DNA of 64,000 nt. Origin: Dioscorea cayenensis subsp. rotundata (Eukaryota > Streptophyta > Magnoliopsida > Dioscoreales > Dioscoreaceae). Below the pieces are notes generated by a model, which saw nothing but the letters and a program-made list of their open reading frames with translations, did no database searches and was not told where the DNA came from. The DNA is taken from positions 29,422,185 to 29,486,184 of the forward strand of contig NC_052471.1 in NCBI RefSeq assembly GCF_009730915.1, read 5' to 3'. This document shows, in pieces, positions 1-12,150 of this stretch. The translations under genes were made by a program, and so were the position numbers. Each line of letters opens with the position of its first letter. Within the stretch, counting starts at the first letter, position 1.

Positions 1-3000
1 CTTTCGCAAAGATTGGCCCTTCTGCTCTTATGTCCGCACTAGCAAAATCAGGCTTCACTGCTGCATTCACATTGATATTTGTTTCTGAGATTGGAGACAA
101 GGTCAGTGAGCTGCATTAAGCAATCTTTTCTGGTTTCTTTTTTTGATAAAAAAGCAATTAACGGCTGCATTACTAGTATCATATTAAAATTTACTTGTTT
201 CCATGTGTGCCAGGAAAAAATTTATAAATTCCATTTTCTACCTGCGTACTTCATACCCGTTAGTCCTATTTTCAGTTTGTGTGATAATAATAAAAAACCT
301 CTGTAAAGATGCTTATCCTTGGGCGGCAATGTGTATACCTCTAGTGGCTGCTTTATTTTTCTGTTGCCACTGTGTCTGTATTTAGACATTTAACAAGTTC
401 AAGTTATGTATGCATTGGTGGATATTTTCATACTATGTGCTAGAGTTTTCATTATAAGGTCTAGTGAATAACATTGTGCTGTGATAAAGTATCTGTTTGT
501 GAGATTGACGTGAGAAGGACAGAAATTGATGATATTGAGGTCTCATTGGAGTTTTATTGTTTTAACTGGATTCTTCTACAAAACCCATAGTGATCAGGTT
601 CAGTCTTATGGATGAAATATATGGAACAGGTGATTGCTATGTTTGAGCAATATACATCATACGAGGGATTGAACACCTAAGACATGAGATGGTGGCATCC
701 TCATAGATGTCTCAGGGCAAATGGTTGCGTAAAATTTGAACAATCATGTCATCCAAACTCAACAATTGCCAGGGCTTGTGACAGGGTTTAGGGTTTAGAG
801 TTTCTTCATAGACCGAACACAACAAGCACAATGACTTCTCCTTTCTTTTGACCAACGTACTTTACTTTGGAGCTTTAAGGAAAAAAATTGATCCACTGTT
901 CCTCACCTCCCATAGTTTAATTTTGCTTGCTATCTATCATTTTTCTCTTTCTACCGTTTTATTTTTTCGGTTCAAAACCTGTAATCCTTTTCCACAGCCT
1001 ATAATTATAATATGGTAGTAAGGCATCCAGGGTTTATGGTTGATCTACTATTATACAGATCACTTTTACTGGGTCTTATCTGTTTAATGCATACACCTTG
1101 AAATTTAGATTTACATGATAAATTGCATTAAGATAAACATTAACTTCCATTTAAGATATGTCGTTTTCATGATGCATTATGATCACCTTTCAAATTTCAT
1201 GCATTCTCAAATTATGTTTGATTTTGAATATGTAAGATGCTGGTCTAATTATGAGTATATTGAATCTTTTCAAATATTATATGCTATGTTTTACTGAAAT
1301 TTAGCCTGATAAAGGTTTGAATGTCTTTATATTTGCAGACATTTTTCATCGCAGGCCTTGTTGGCTATGCAATATGACAAAGCACTGGTATATGACCACA
1401 CCTATCCAGTATTCTACCTCTATTACTTTCTTGTGTGCAATGTTTGGTAAAAGCTTCAAGGTTGCATCTTGTGTGATTTTCTATTTATGAAAGTTGTTTT
1501 CATGATAATGCCTTTGTGCTCTGTGATCTTGCATGCTTAAAAATTGCAGGCTCTGTTCAGAAGTTATAGCATTCAGTGTTCTACTTGATGTTTACAGCAA
1601 AAATGGCTCAGAAACTATAAAAAAGTTAAATTTCTTATTTATTGTGTTTAATGTTATGATTTATTGCCTACAAACAGGTTTTACTTGGGTCCATGGGTGC
1701 TCTTTCCCTTATGACAATCTTATCCGTCATAATAGGCCGGGTTTTCCAGTCTGTACCTGCACAGTTCCAGACAAGTAGGTTCTGAGTTATTTATACCATT
1801 CTTTGATTATTGAAAATAGCTTCCATATCACAATGGGTCACTAATTTCTAGCGCATTCTAAATCTAGATAAGCTTATTGGTAATACCATCTCTACAATCC
1901 TCCATGGGCGCTCACCTGTTATCAGTTTGTTTTTGATTAATCTTGCATTCATGGCTTTGATGTATGCTTCTTTGAAAACCATCTTAAATTCATTTCTTTT
2001 TCTTTTTCTTGTGTATATAGAGTGCATTTGCTCTTACATTGATCTTATGTATGCATCTAAAAATAATTCTAGTTCTAAGGGTGGGTTTGGTTCAGAGGGA
2101 AGAATGTAAATCAAAGGAATTTTTTCAAATATTAGGTTGGAAGGAAAATTTTTATTTGAGCAAATTAAAATTTAACTTAATAAATACTAATAAAAGCTAA
2201 GTATTTTTAAATTAAAAATTTACTTTTCTAAATATGTTTATAACTTATCCCAAATTGTTTGGTAGGGGGAATAGGACTTATCCCCCAACCAAACATAGTG
2301 TAGGAGTAGTTTAAGTAATTTTATTTCTTCTTGAGTATTTCTTCACATGAATTTCTACTTTTTGTATCAATATTGAATTGCTGATGCTTGATAAGCGCTA
2401 CTAATTGAGAGTATGCGGCAGTGGCACTTCTTACATTCTTCGGTTACAAGTCAATAAAAGATGCATGGGAGCTTCCATCAGTTGAGAAGAAGCACAGCGG
2501 AGATAGCCCTGGATTGGGAGAGCTTGTAGAAGCTGAGGAGCTTGTGAAGGAAAAGGTTTGTCATCCAACTACTTTGCATCAGTTTTCCTCTTTGCAAGCA
2601 TGGATCTTTCTGGGGTATGGCTGGCTTTTGATGATTGAACTGTGTTTGTGCCTAGCATCTGAATGTTAACACTGTAATGCAAGCATCTTATATTATCCAA
2701 GGTCTGCTAAATTTGTTCGTTATTATTTATAAGATTAATCACAATAAATTTAGCAGATATTTTTTGTTTAGTATCAGGTGCATAACCTGCCATTGTCGTG
2801 GGAATACTCAAATCAATCGGTTTGCACTAAAAGATGTCTGCCTAAAGTTTCTTTACCACTGTAACTTAAGTCATTTCTGTTATATATATAGATATATATA
2901 TATATATTTGAGAAAGGTAGATAGACCAGTGGCCACATTAATTAACGATAGAAGGTACACTCATTACAAGGGGCTATTGTAGCATATGGCCAGCAGCAAG

Positions 3001-6000
3001 CAGAAGGTATGCGGAAAATAGATTCTGTTCAATATTGGAGAAGAACTACAAATACAAGTTTACAAGCAATTGTGTCTATGGTTGCCTGATGCTGTTTGGT
3101 TTATTTTCTCAGATTTTCTCGCTCTGGAAACACCGCCCTTATTTTCAGCACATTCAAACTTCATTAGGACTTTTATTGATTAAAGAAAGCTTAACATTTT
3201 TCTACAATTGTATCTGTTCAATAAAAATTTAAGCTCCTGCAGGTTGCCAAGAAACTAACCAGCCCTCTTGAGGTTGTCTGGGAGTCCTTCAGCCTTGTAT
3301 TCTTTGCAGTGAGTAACCAGCTGACTACATATCTTTGTAGCTATAATTCAATACAAAATATATGTTTATTGAATGTCAGATTAGAACAGTATAATTATGT
3401 TGTATCTTTCAACTCTCCCGATGTTTTTATTCTTTCCCCAGGAATGGGGTGATCGCTCAATGCTGGCTACAATTGCACTTGGTGCTGCCCAGGTTCGTTC
3501 CCTAACTTTCTCTTGAAGTGTTGTTTGCATCCAATAATAATGAGAATCTGATTTATGTATGTTGTTATTGTTGGATATATTCCATGTAGTCTCCTTGGGG
3601 AGTAGCTGGCGGAGCCATTGCCGGACACCTAGTTGCAACAGCAATTGCTGTTATAGGCGGAGCACTTCTGGCTAATTATATCTCAGAAAAAGTGGTAAAT
3701 TGCTTGACCATAAGTTTCTTCTCTCCCCTTCCATGTTATATTTATATTTTTTTTATTTTATGTGCGCGAAGGCACAAGCACAACCTTCAAAATGTTCTTA
3801 ATGACAAATTTTTTCTCTATCAAATTATAAATCCTACATATTTATTGTTAGATTCATTAGGATTATAGCTTATACATTGTATTGTGATCATCCTTGTAAT
3901 CTAGTTCATATTTTCTATTCTTAATACTCATGAACAAAATCGTGCCTCTGCTGCCTGATTTGATCAATGGATATTGATTTTACGCCTCTTGCATTCATAA
4001 ATACATATATCTATTCTGTTTAACATTATAATTTATATGTTCTCGCGAATTTGCTGTCAATTTCTTAGTATGACTATTGGAATTTCTCTTTCACCTTCGG
4101 CATTCATTACTACATATTTTTTATCTTCAAAGTAAGAAATTCTGCATAGTAGCAAGAGATTGCCCAATATGATTAGGTAATTACTTTTTTAGCCTCACAA
4201 TACACGTGTATTTCACATGATTCTATAAGCCCAGGAGTGTTTGCTTCAATTTCTGAGAAGCATTTTGCCTTATTTACTATTGCCTATAGAAATTAGAAGC
4301 TTGCATTAATTTGAACTCTTATTAATTGTCGTTCTACATGGGCTTGTTAGATTAATTTTTTTTAACCGTAGAGTTTAATTCAAATGTATACATTCAATCA
4401 GACACATGTTTAATTAATTAATTAATCTATCTGGGGCTCTGATAGAATTGGGGCTTGGTTGTTAATTCAAATCAAACATATATATATTAGGTTGATATGG
4501 TACAATTAAAAAAAAACTAAAAAAATCAAAATATTCAAAATAAAGTTCGTGTTAAGATGTAACAATTACAGCTGTCTTAATCAAATTGTGAAATTTGAAC
4601 TGATTAGGAAAAAAAGGGCCTAGATTATATGTTTTATTAATATTTACTAAACCAACTCTATGTAGCTAGAGAAGTTTTATAAGTAATCCCAAGAATAACA
4701 GAAATGGTCTTTTCTCCAATTTTTCAAACTTGCAAGTTTGAAAAATACCATATTAATGATTCAGTTATGAAACCAGGGAAAAAAAAATGGTTAGAAAAAT
4801 TCTTGGTTACAACTGGTGTGTGTCACGTTGCAACTGGTGAATGAATCAAAACTGTTGGATATGTCCAATGTGACGATGAATTATAAATTGAATATTTTGC
4901 ATATATTTTTATTGCCACGTGATGAATATTTGACAATTTAGGACAAATAATGGCATGTGCCTATGTAGCTAATAACTACACCAAAATTAGTAGAACTTGC
5001 ATGTTATACTTGTGATAATATCTAAATAATCCTAGATACCCAATTGTTAGATAAGCATACACAACCTTAAGAGGATATATCTGAATAATTCACTTTACAA
5101 TTCACTGTTATAAGATATATTCAACAATTTTAGTATTGTGAAGATAGAAAAAATAGTTTGTATATTCAAATTAGGAAATGAGTACAAGGGTATATATAGA
5201 GAAATATTAGGGTTTGTGATATGAGCCCAATATTGCCCATTAATCGATCTAAACTATAATATAACTATGGCAAGTTTCATATACCAATCTAATTTAGAAG
5301 TAACTTCTGTTTACTATGCGTGTCACTTTGTAACTGAAGGATAAATCAAAATTGTTGGATACGTGCGATATCCCCCGATGAATTATAAATTGAATATTTT
5401 ATATATATTTTTATTGCCACATAATGGTTTTCCGACAATTTAGGATAATTCATGCCATGTGTCTCGTGTAGCCAATAACTACACCAAATAACCAAATTAG
5501 TACAACTTGCATCTTTTATATTGTGCTAAATACCCAATTGTGAGACAAGCATCACACAACAATAAAGATATATATGAATTATTCACTTTACACTTCACTA
5601 TTGATACATTCAACAATATTAGTGTAATGCACTTGTCTAACTTAGAAGTAACTTTTGTTTATTACAAGTTTATTTTTATCAAATTCTTTGATCACTGCAT
5701 ATAAACAAAATAGAGAAAAAGAATTCTGCTTGTAATAGATGTTAGTAGAAATAAAGTTCAATGGTTGTGATTTGTTTAGTTACTGTGTAAAGAATTGATT
5801 CAACGGTTGAGATTGAAATATGTTACATCCTATTTTTTTGTTATACACTATTTATAAACACAGTAATATAATATTATGAATCACTTTTTTTTACAGTGCG
5901 CTATTTATAAGCACAGTAATTCATGATAAGAAACTATAGATTTATAAACTATAGACGTTCACAGAGGATTGGGGCTCAACAAAATATATCAAGTATATTT

Positions 6001-6171
6001 CCATTGGTTTTGATGTAATGAGACTGGTGTAACCTACAATTTTCGGCAATTTTCTTTTATATGGCAATATATATTTGTTTGTTTTAATGAAATTTCTAAT
6101 ATCAGGTTGGATATTTGGGTGGAGTTTTGTTTCTGATTTTTGCCATTGCTACACTGCTGGGTATTTTCTGA
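1..6171 (+). CDS. PAM71: PAM71/GDT1-like chloroplast Mn2+/Ca2+ transporter (3' part, two frame breaks)
   Basis: This is the C-terminal part of a UPF0016/GDT1 membrane transporter. In plants this family moves Mn2+ or Ca2+ across thylakoid or envelope membranes and supports photosystem II. The exons I can place are 1-101, 1339-1387, 1678-1774, 2396-2555, 3243-3308, 3442-3492, 3590-3694 and 6106-6171 (TGA at 6169-6171), all with GT-AG borders. Both family signatures are visible: EIGDK at the end of the first exon followed by T, and EWGDRS at 3442. Hydrophobic helices surround each. The 5' end, including the transit peptide, lies outside the window. Two single-base breaks disrupt the frame: an extra G near 1354 and a missing base near 2407-2409. 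The last intron is 2.4 kb and holds a degenerate direct duplication. I assign the gene to PAM71 rather than its paralogue from remembered family sequence. Family assignment is strong; paralogue assignment is moderate. The breaks may be assembly errors. Confidence 0.85.
4800..5625. repeat. Degenerate direct duplication inside the last PAM71 intron
   Basis: Two copies of a sequence of roughly 300 bp lie at about 4810-5135 and 5320-5622. They share long stretches such as the region around 4873 and 5382 and the block containing 'ccaataactacacc'. Divergence is considerable, with substitutions and indels. The copies are in the same orientation, about 505 bp apart. The origin is unknown; they could be remnants of a duplicated mobile element. 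Confidence 0.6.
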
Positions 6172-7580
6172 TAATTGAAGCAGAGACAAGTAGAAGAAGA
6201 GCAGGTGTGCCATTAAATTGTACACTTCTTTTTGGGTTTATTGTTAGCCAAACAAGTAATAACCCTAGGAAAAGATCAAATAATGTCTTTTTTTTTTGTA
6301 TAATCAATTAAACTTTATTTATGTTCCACATTATGCATCCTTCTCTTTTTCGAGACTCAAATTTGTAACTGTTTATTGTGTTTCTATTAACATTTGTTAA
6401 TGTTTATTCAACATTTTATTTTTGTAAATCAGTTATTCTTTTATTAACGTTGCAATAAATCTTCTGCCAAGTTTGTACTTTTCCTGATCTCACCAACAGT
6501 GATATATATATATATATATAATTAAAATTAATTAATCTATATTTATGATATCATATAAGCAATTTCAAATTTTTAGAAAGTAAACAAGCTCGTCATGTAG
6601 GCAAAGTTGTCTCTTTTCGTCACATGCCACCGATGAATACATTAAACATTTAATTTTAAAATATTATTATAAAAAATTAATTAAAATTATTATCAATTAG
6701 ATAAAAGTCTTTTTTACATATATTTTTTTTTATCAATGGAATTGATTAAGTGACAAAAATTTGAATCACTTAACCATTTTTTTTTTTCCTTTTTTGAGTG
6801 CTTTAATCCATGCTAATTCTGAGAGATTGCTATGAAAATGATGCGTTGAATGATATATCACAGTTCAGATCTCACCACTGAGCATTTTCAATGGTTTTAC
6901 ATTGCTAATTTGTATCAATTCAACAAGGGACAAATATGTATAGAAATACACCAATTTTAATAGTTTTCAGACCTCTTAGAAAAATTCACTCTGTTTTGCA
7001 ATTTTAGAGAGATAAAATCACTATTTCTCTCACAAGAGACTCACTCCCATACCATGAATAGTACAAGAACAGTATTTGACCTAATTGTATAATGCATGAA
7101 CAGTACTGTCGAGAGAAGGATTCAAACCCTTACCCTCCCCCTTGCACTTTTGTGTCATACTATTGCGCAATCCAATGATTTACTTTATAGAGTGTTTTAA
7201 TTCGTACTAGCTGTGATAGATCTATACAAAACTTAGATCTCCATGTATATTATTTTAAGGTTTTTAGATTATGAGTTTATATTGATTCAACTACTTTTGG
7301 AGGAATTCAAGGCTTTTGTGGTTAAATTTGAAAAAATGTGGTATTCTAAGCTGAAAAATGCGTTTTTTTCTTGTAATGGACAAGAGAGGAATGAGAGAAT
7401 AAGTAGAAAGTGGATTTATAGATAAGATGGTATTATGGGGATAGATAGTGCTTTCATAATTTTATATCAAGACTCTGCAAGTTCACTATTAATTCTCTAA
7501 TGTTTTACTCTTGGATGATAAATTTATTTATATACTTGGCAAGTGTGGTCATGAATATTTTTATTGGCAAGAGATATGAG
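6172..7580. other. AT-rich spacer downstream of PAM71
   Basis: This holds the likely PAM71 3' UTR to about 6300, a TA microsatellite near 6500-6520, and AT-rich DNA. Around 7115 there is a B-box-like sequence on the minus strand (reverse of 'ggattcaaaccctta'). Two similar segments start at 6798 and 7191 in direct orientation. These hint at an old tRNA-derived SINE, but the ends are not clear. I see no supported gene. Confidence 0.4.
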
Positions 7581-7838
7581 TAACAAATATGTCTGTTTTT
7601 TTAGTGAAGAGGAGGGGCGAACCCACTAGAGACCCAGGGACGTGCACAAGCCTCGGTAGAATAAGTGGAGACGGGGCCGTGCTCACGTGGGCGCTGAAAT
7701 CACTCATACACAATCACTATTCACAACTCCTAGAAATGTGTCATCAGCCGAGAATCGAACTCTCACCACTCGGTGAGAGCTCTATCGGTGACCCGTATAC
7801 CAATAGACCCAAAGGTCGTTGGTAAATAACAAATATGT
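7581..7838 (-). mobile_element. tRNA-derived SINE, copy 1, with 12-bp TSD
   Basis: The body at 7593-7826 reads on the minus strand. It starts with a tRNA-like head (CCAACGACCTTTGGGTCTAT..., A-box-like GGTCTATTGGTA, B-box-like GAGTTCGATTCT) and ends in a short A-run, seen as seven T on the plus strand at 7595-7602. It is flanked by an identical 12-bp target-site duplication, taacaaatatgt, at 7581-7592 and 7827-7838. It is closely related to the copy at 56367-56631 and to a degenerate copy at 8130-8325. The open frames across it are not genes. Confidence 0.85.
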
Positions 7839-8129
7839 TGTTGCGAAGGACTTCTTATCCTCATGGAAATCCTCCTGCACTTCTTGGTAAAGCAGAAGGT
7901 TGACCTTTCTGTAATTTAAATGTAAAGTGGTTTAGGTTAGCCTTGTTAGCATGTGAGAGTTGACATGTGTAAGCTAATTTAGTTCCAACCTAGTCATGGA
8001 TCCGATTTCCTTTTCTGTTTGGTTACAAGATGAACTCATTTTATGATGTAAAACTCTGGAATAGGTTTTGTTTGCTAGACTTAACTCCGCTCTGCTTATT
8101 TTATTTGAGTAAACTTTGTCTAGCTACGG

Positions 8130-8325
8130 CCAACGTTCAAATGGTCTATTAATATCCAAGTCTTTCTATCATAACCCTTCATATATAAGAAGAGTTTGAA
8201 TCTCGGGTGATGGTACATTTTTTGGGAGAATGAGAAGTGATTGTTTATGAGTGATCACAACACTTACGTGTATACAGACCTTGTCCCCACTTTGCTCCGT
8301 TGGAATTTATGCACGCCCTTGCTAT
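8130..8325 (+). mobile_element. Degenerate SINE of the same family, opposite orientation
   Basis: The plus strand matches the minus-strand consensus of the copies at 7593 and 56383. The head is ccaacgttcaaatggtctat, followed by a B-box-like gagtttgaatctcgg and a body ending in gcacgccct. Many substitutions show it is older. I could not find a target-site duplication. Confidence 0.7.
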
Positions 8326-8528
8326 TTTTAGCAACTTAGCAGCTGATTGACGGACAATAGGAAGAGGTAAGTTTATGAGACAGAAATTAGTCAGAATGAG
8401 CTCCACTTTATATAATTATATTGTTAAGTCATGAAACTGGTTATTTGAATCATGTATATGTAGGATCTTCCATATGATTTTCGTGGAGAATTGAAAAGGT
8501 TTGTGCTTATAATTTCTGATACTATCAT

Positions 8529-8724
8529 CTTTTCAAATTAATTAATTAATTAACTTTTTTTTTTGCCAAAATGAACGGCTAAATTGCTAAAAAAAATTAA
8601 AAGTGTATACAAGTCTCAACGGAGTAAATAAAAAAAGACCCACGCATACATGGACCACTACTTGCACTTTCAAAAACATGTACTCTCATCCATAATTCAA
8701 ACTCATACCACTTTTCAAATTAAT
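8529..8724 (-). mobile_element. Second SINE type with 14-bp TSD
   Basis: The body at 8543-8710 has a T-run on the plus strand at about 8555-8564, which is the A-tail of a minus-strand element. Near 8690-8700 there is a B-box-like sequence (reverse of 'aattcaaactcatacc'). It is flanked by an exact 14-bp repeat, cttttcaaattaat, at 8529-8542 and 8711-8724. It differs from the copies at 7593 and 56383 in its body. A similar but less clear element lies near 25175-25440. Confidence 0.7.
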
Positions 8725-8926
8725 GTTAAAAAGCTTCAGCAGTACACAGTTGTTGCAGTGATGTTACTGTTGCTGGATGGTTTATTGTATGACAAATTAT
8801 AATAAAATGAAGGTAGCAATCAAAATAGTCTCATATATACAGTTTTAAGCTCTATAATAACTCACAAAAATTGAAAGGCTGTGAAGATTACATAAACACT
8901 ACAAAAAATTCGTCAGAGTTACACAA

Positions 8927-11665
8927 CTAGAACGCCAACACTTCTCCGATGAACTCTCCCAAAACCTCATCACAAACCTCTTCAATAACCACCACCATCT
9001 CCCTCCAACTCTTCTCATCCCATTCACTCCCTCCTACCTCTCTCTTCACATTCTTATACACCACTTCTAATGCATTGCTCCCAGTATTACTCATCCAATA
9101 CCTTAATAACTCCCACACTTGCGTCGACAAATGGTTACTAGAACTTGAACTTTGTTTCCAGAGGCCATTACAAGCTCTGATCCCAGGATATGCAACCATT
9201 GTTGCATTCTTACTGATTTCAGATAGAGCTTCATTAACACAATCAAACATGAGTCTTTGATTCACTTCTTTCGGTGAATCCAATTGAGTGAAGTTGTTGC
9301 TGTCCAACATGTTGTGGATGAAGTTGAACCATTTTTGCTCTTCTTCATTTGATTTGAGCAATGATTTGGTGCGTTCTTGGGATGATTGTAATGCGGCAGA
9401 TTCCATGTCAGTATCGTCCCATGTAAAGTGTCGCGATACTGACCTTATCGGTATTGATCTCGACAGTAGTCCTATGTTGAAATAAAATGAAAGTGAGAAT
9501 CGTCTATTTTGTGTTTTATCAAGATCAAATAGTGTAAAAAGTAGAATGAGTGAACTAACGAGAGTTTCTATCATGATTGCTTTCAGATGAACGAGAGGCA
9601 TCCTCAAATGGTGCTGCTAAAACTGAATCAGGACTTGGTTGGTCTTCCTGCCCAAGTGCATCAAGAAATCAACACATAATTGAGGTAAAAAAAAAACAGC
9701 AGTAAAAGAACAAGATAAATTTTCCACTTGCCTCAACTGAAGGTGGAGAACATGCATGATCTTCATTTTTATCAGCAATGGTTTTCACTCTTCCTTGCCT
9801 CTTGTTCCAATGACTAAACAAATGCAGAACTTTTCCCCTCTCAGAGATGAGTTACTATTCCTTGTAACCATTGATTTGCAGAATGGAACCTCAGATGCCT
9901 CTGTGTTCAATCCAGTGCATTGTTCATTAACCAAAGACGATGATAAAGATTTAGACCTTGACAAAGTCCTCATGTTACCAAAACATGCTGCTGAAAAACT
10001 AGGGTCTTGCTCTTCACCAAATGGTCTACTGCTTGAAACTGTTAATCCTCTGGCGCCCTCATCTTCCTTCTCTACTTTAGGAAAGCTGAGCAGTTCGCCT
10101 AAAGTTGTTGACCTCTTTTGGCCTCGATCTTCCTTCGCATAAATTGGATTGGATATCAGTAATGCCCATCTATCTGAAATTTGTTTCTTTGCCAACCTAT
10201 CAACAGATAACTCCGGCAAATTGCGGGACCAGCTGTGATCATCTGATCTGTTAGTGTATTCAGAAGAATGATGTGAAGTTGGAGTTGCAATGTCTGAGTC
10301 ATTGAAGCTACCATCCTCATTTTCCAAGTTACTGATTGGACTATTTTCTCTAGCATAAGAATTGGATGACAACAATGAAATCAAGGCCCTTATCCAATTT
10401 CGGCACGAATATATTTGAAGTTACTGAACTATCGACACAACGAGGCTTTCGTTGTTTAGGCTTTAAAACAACAATCCGGGCTTTTTTCGATATACTATCA
10501 GAACTTGGATATGTTGAACTTGCACTTATCTGGCGCTTCTGAGGATCAGGAATATACTTTTCACTCTTCATGTCGACTAATTTTGATGGTTTCAACACCA
10601 CAATCCGATTCTTTGGCCGAGGATCACTCTGGAGTTGATGAGACTGATTCGGTTCTCCAACAAATTTGAGATAAAAGTCCTTATCTGAACTTAGAGCCTC
10701 AGCTGCATCTTGTAACTCTTTAGACTGAACCAAGTTTCCATTTGTCGCTAAAATGTGATGAACAAGGGCCATTCTCTTTGTATTTATAGTTTCATCAGAT
10801 ATTTCATTCCGAAAAGTCCAGGGTTGTTCATCTTTCAATTCTTTCTCATAGATACGCAAGCCATTATCTCGTGACGTTGCATCAAAGTACCGATCCTTGT
10901 CCAGTTGCTTGTTTCCCTGGTGAACCGATGTTGATGTATCGGCTGAACAACCATATTGTGACTTCATCGTAGTGGTTACAACCAGTGGTTGTGCTGGTAA
11001 AGAATTCATATCCAGCCCCATTAACCTAGCAACAACATTTTCAGGTTTCTTTGTTGGCATATACCTTGACATCTCCGATGCCAATCTTGTCGGCATTCCA
11101 CCAAGTTCCTTTTCAGATGAACTATTCCTTTGATCATTTTGTACCTGCAGAGCAATCGAAATCGATAAACAGCTCATAGATTCTCCGCTGGACTAGTAAT
11201 TCACAAAAAAACTTACTTCGTCCTCAACTTGAAGCCTGCCATTATCCAACACATCTGAGCAACTTTGATGAACCAGAGAACCTGATAACCAAATAAATAA
11301 AACATTGATAAATGTATGATATATAAACTGCAGTTAGTTTCAATAGATCAAATTCATCAACAACCACCACTAGAGAGATTTATATTGAGTAAAAATAAAC
11401 TAGGTCAACAGAAGAGCAATCAATACTCACTTTATACCAACAACTGCATGGATTTAGAACAAAGAAAATCAACATCCAGAAACAACAGTACCAACAACAA
11501 TAGAGTATAAAAAATAGTACCATCAAACTGTGAGTTTGAACTCTCAGTTAATAGCTTGTTTGTTATGATGCTGCCATTGGAGTCAAACCTATCCATTAAC
11601 CTTCCCATGCACCCATAACTTGGTTTCTTTAGATCCTTCCCTTTCATACACTGAAACCCACTCAT
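8927..11665 (-). CDS. TRM-family protein (VARLMGL motif, DUF4378), two frame breaks
   Basis: Coding exons on the minus strand are 11521-11665, 11217-11281, 9732-11144, 9560-9647 and 8927-9471, giving about 751 aa if two single-base breaks are discounted. The start is the ATG ending at 11665 (MSGFQCMKGKDLKK). The third coding exon has the family hallmark NVVARLMGLD near 11030; it is otherwise low-complexity and Ser-rich with basic patches. The fourth exon has the QPSPDSVL-APFE motif. The last exon is a DUF4378-type C-terminus with EEVCDEVLGEFIGEVLAF at the end. TON1-recruiting-motif proteins act at cortical microtubules in cell shape and division-plane control. The frame breaks are an extra base in the G/C run at 10385-10389 and a missing base in the T4 run at 9831-9834. 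The intron after 9732 has a GC donor (GAG|GCAAGT). Subfamily is not assigned. Confidence 0.82.
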
Positions 11666-11900
11666 CTTATCACCAACTAGGGCAAACAACAAGGATGCCA
11701 TTAGAAACCATTCATATACCAATAGAATAAGAGTTATCTATATATAAAGAACAGAGTCAAAGGCATCTTTGATCAAAAATCAAACCTTTTTAGCAAAATT
11801 AAGCTTAAAATGCTCACAAAAACAAATCCCCCTTAGATTCCTCTATCTTTATGGATAGCAAAAGCTATGAAAAAAATTCAAAAAAAAGGAGGAAAAATAC

Positions 11901-12150
11901 CAGCTTTATCATCAGAACCGGTTGGAGGTTGACATAAGGAGAGAATCAAAACCAAAAGATGAAGAAAGGAATGAAAAAAATCAAGAGACAACACGGGAAT
12001 CCATACAGACAAAATCAAAAACCATGAATCCGATAAAAAGAAGGAATAATTCAGAAGACAAATGCTGGAATCCATTGAAATCGCAGCAATCGATGAATCA
12101 GAACTCCAAGGGTGCTCGAAACCCTAAGATTCGAGCTAGAGAGTGACAAA
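11901..12150 (-). other. Probable 5' leader exon of the TRM gene
   Basis: A good donor (GCTG|GTATTT, minus strand) sits at 11899-11900 and an acceptor (CCCTAG|TTGGTG) at 11677-11679, just upstream of the chosen start. This gives a leader intron of about 224 bp. The upper limit of the leader is a guess. A (GAT)n run lies farther upstream at about 12233-12257; on the minus strand it reads as an ATC/CAT repeat and makes a spurious poly-His frame. Confidence 0.45.

Noticed and set aside
7589..7825. 78-aa ORF
   Set aside because: It lies wholly inside a SINE; the similar ORF at 56390 is the same element.
7681..7825. tRNA gene on the minus strand
   Set aside because: A- and B-box-like sequences exist, but the cloverleaf cannot be formed convincingly and the segment is part of a SINE with TSDs.
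9756..10142. 128-aa plus-strand ORF
   Set aside because: Antisense to the TRM coding exon, which has clear family motifs.
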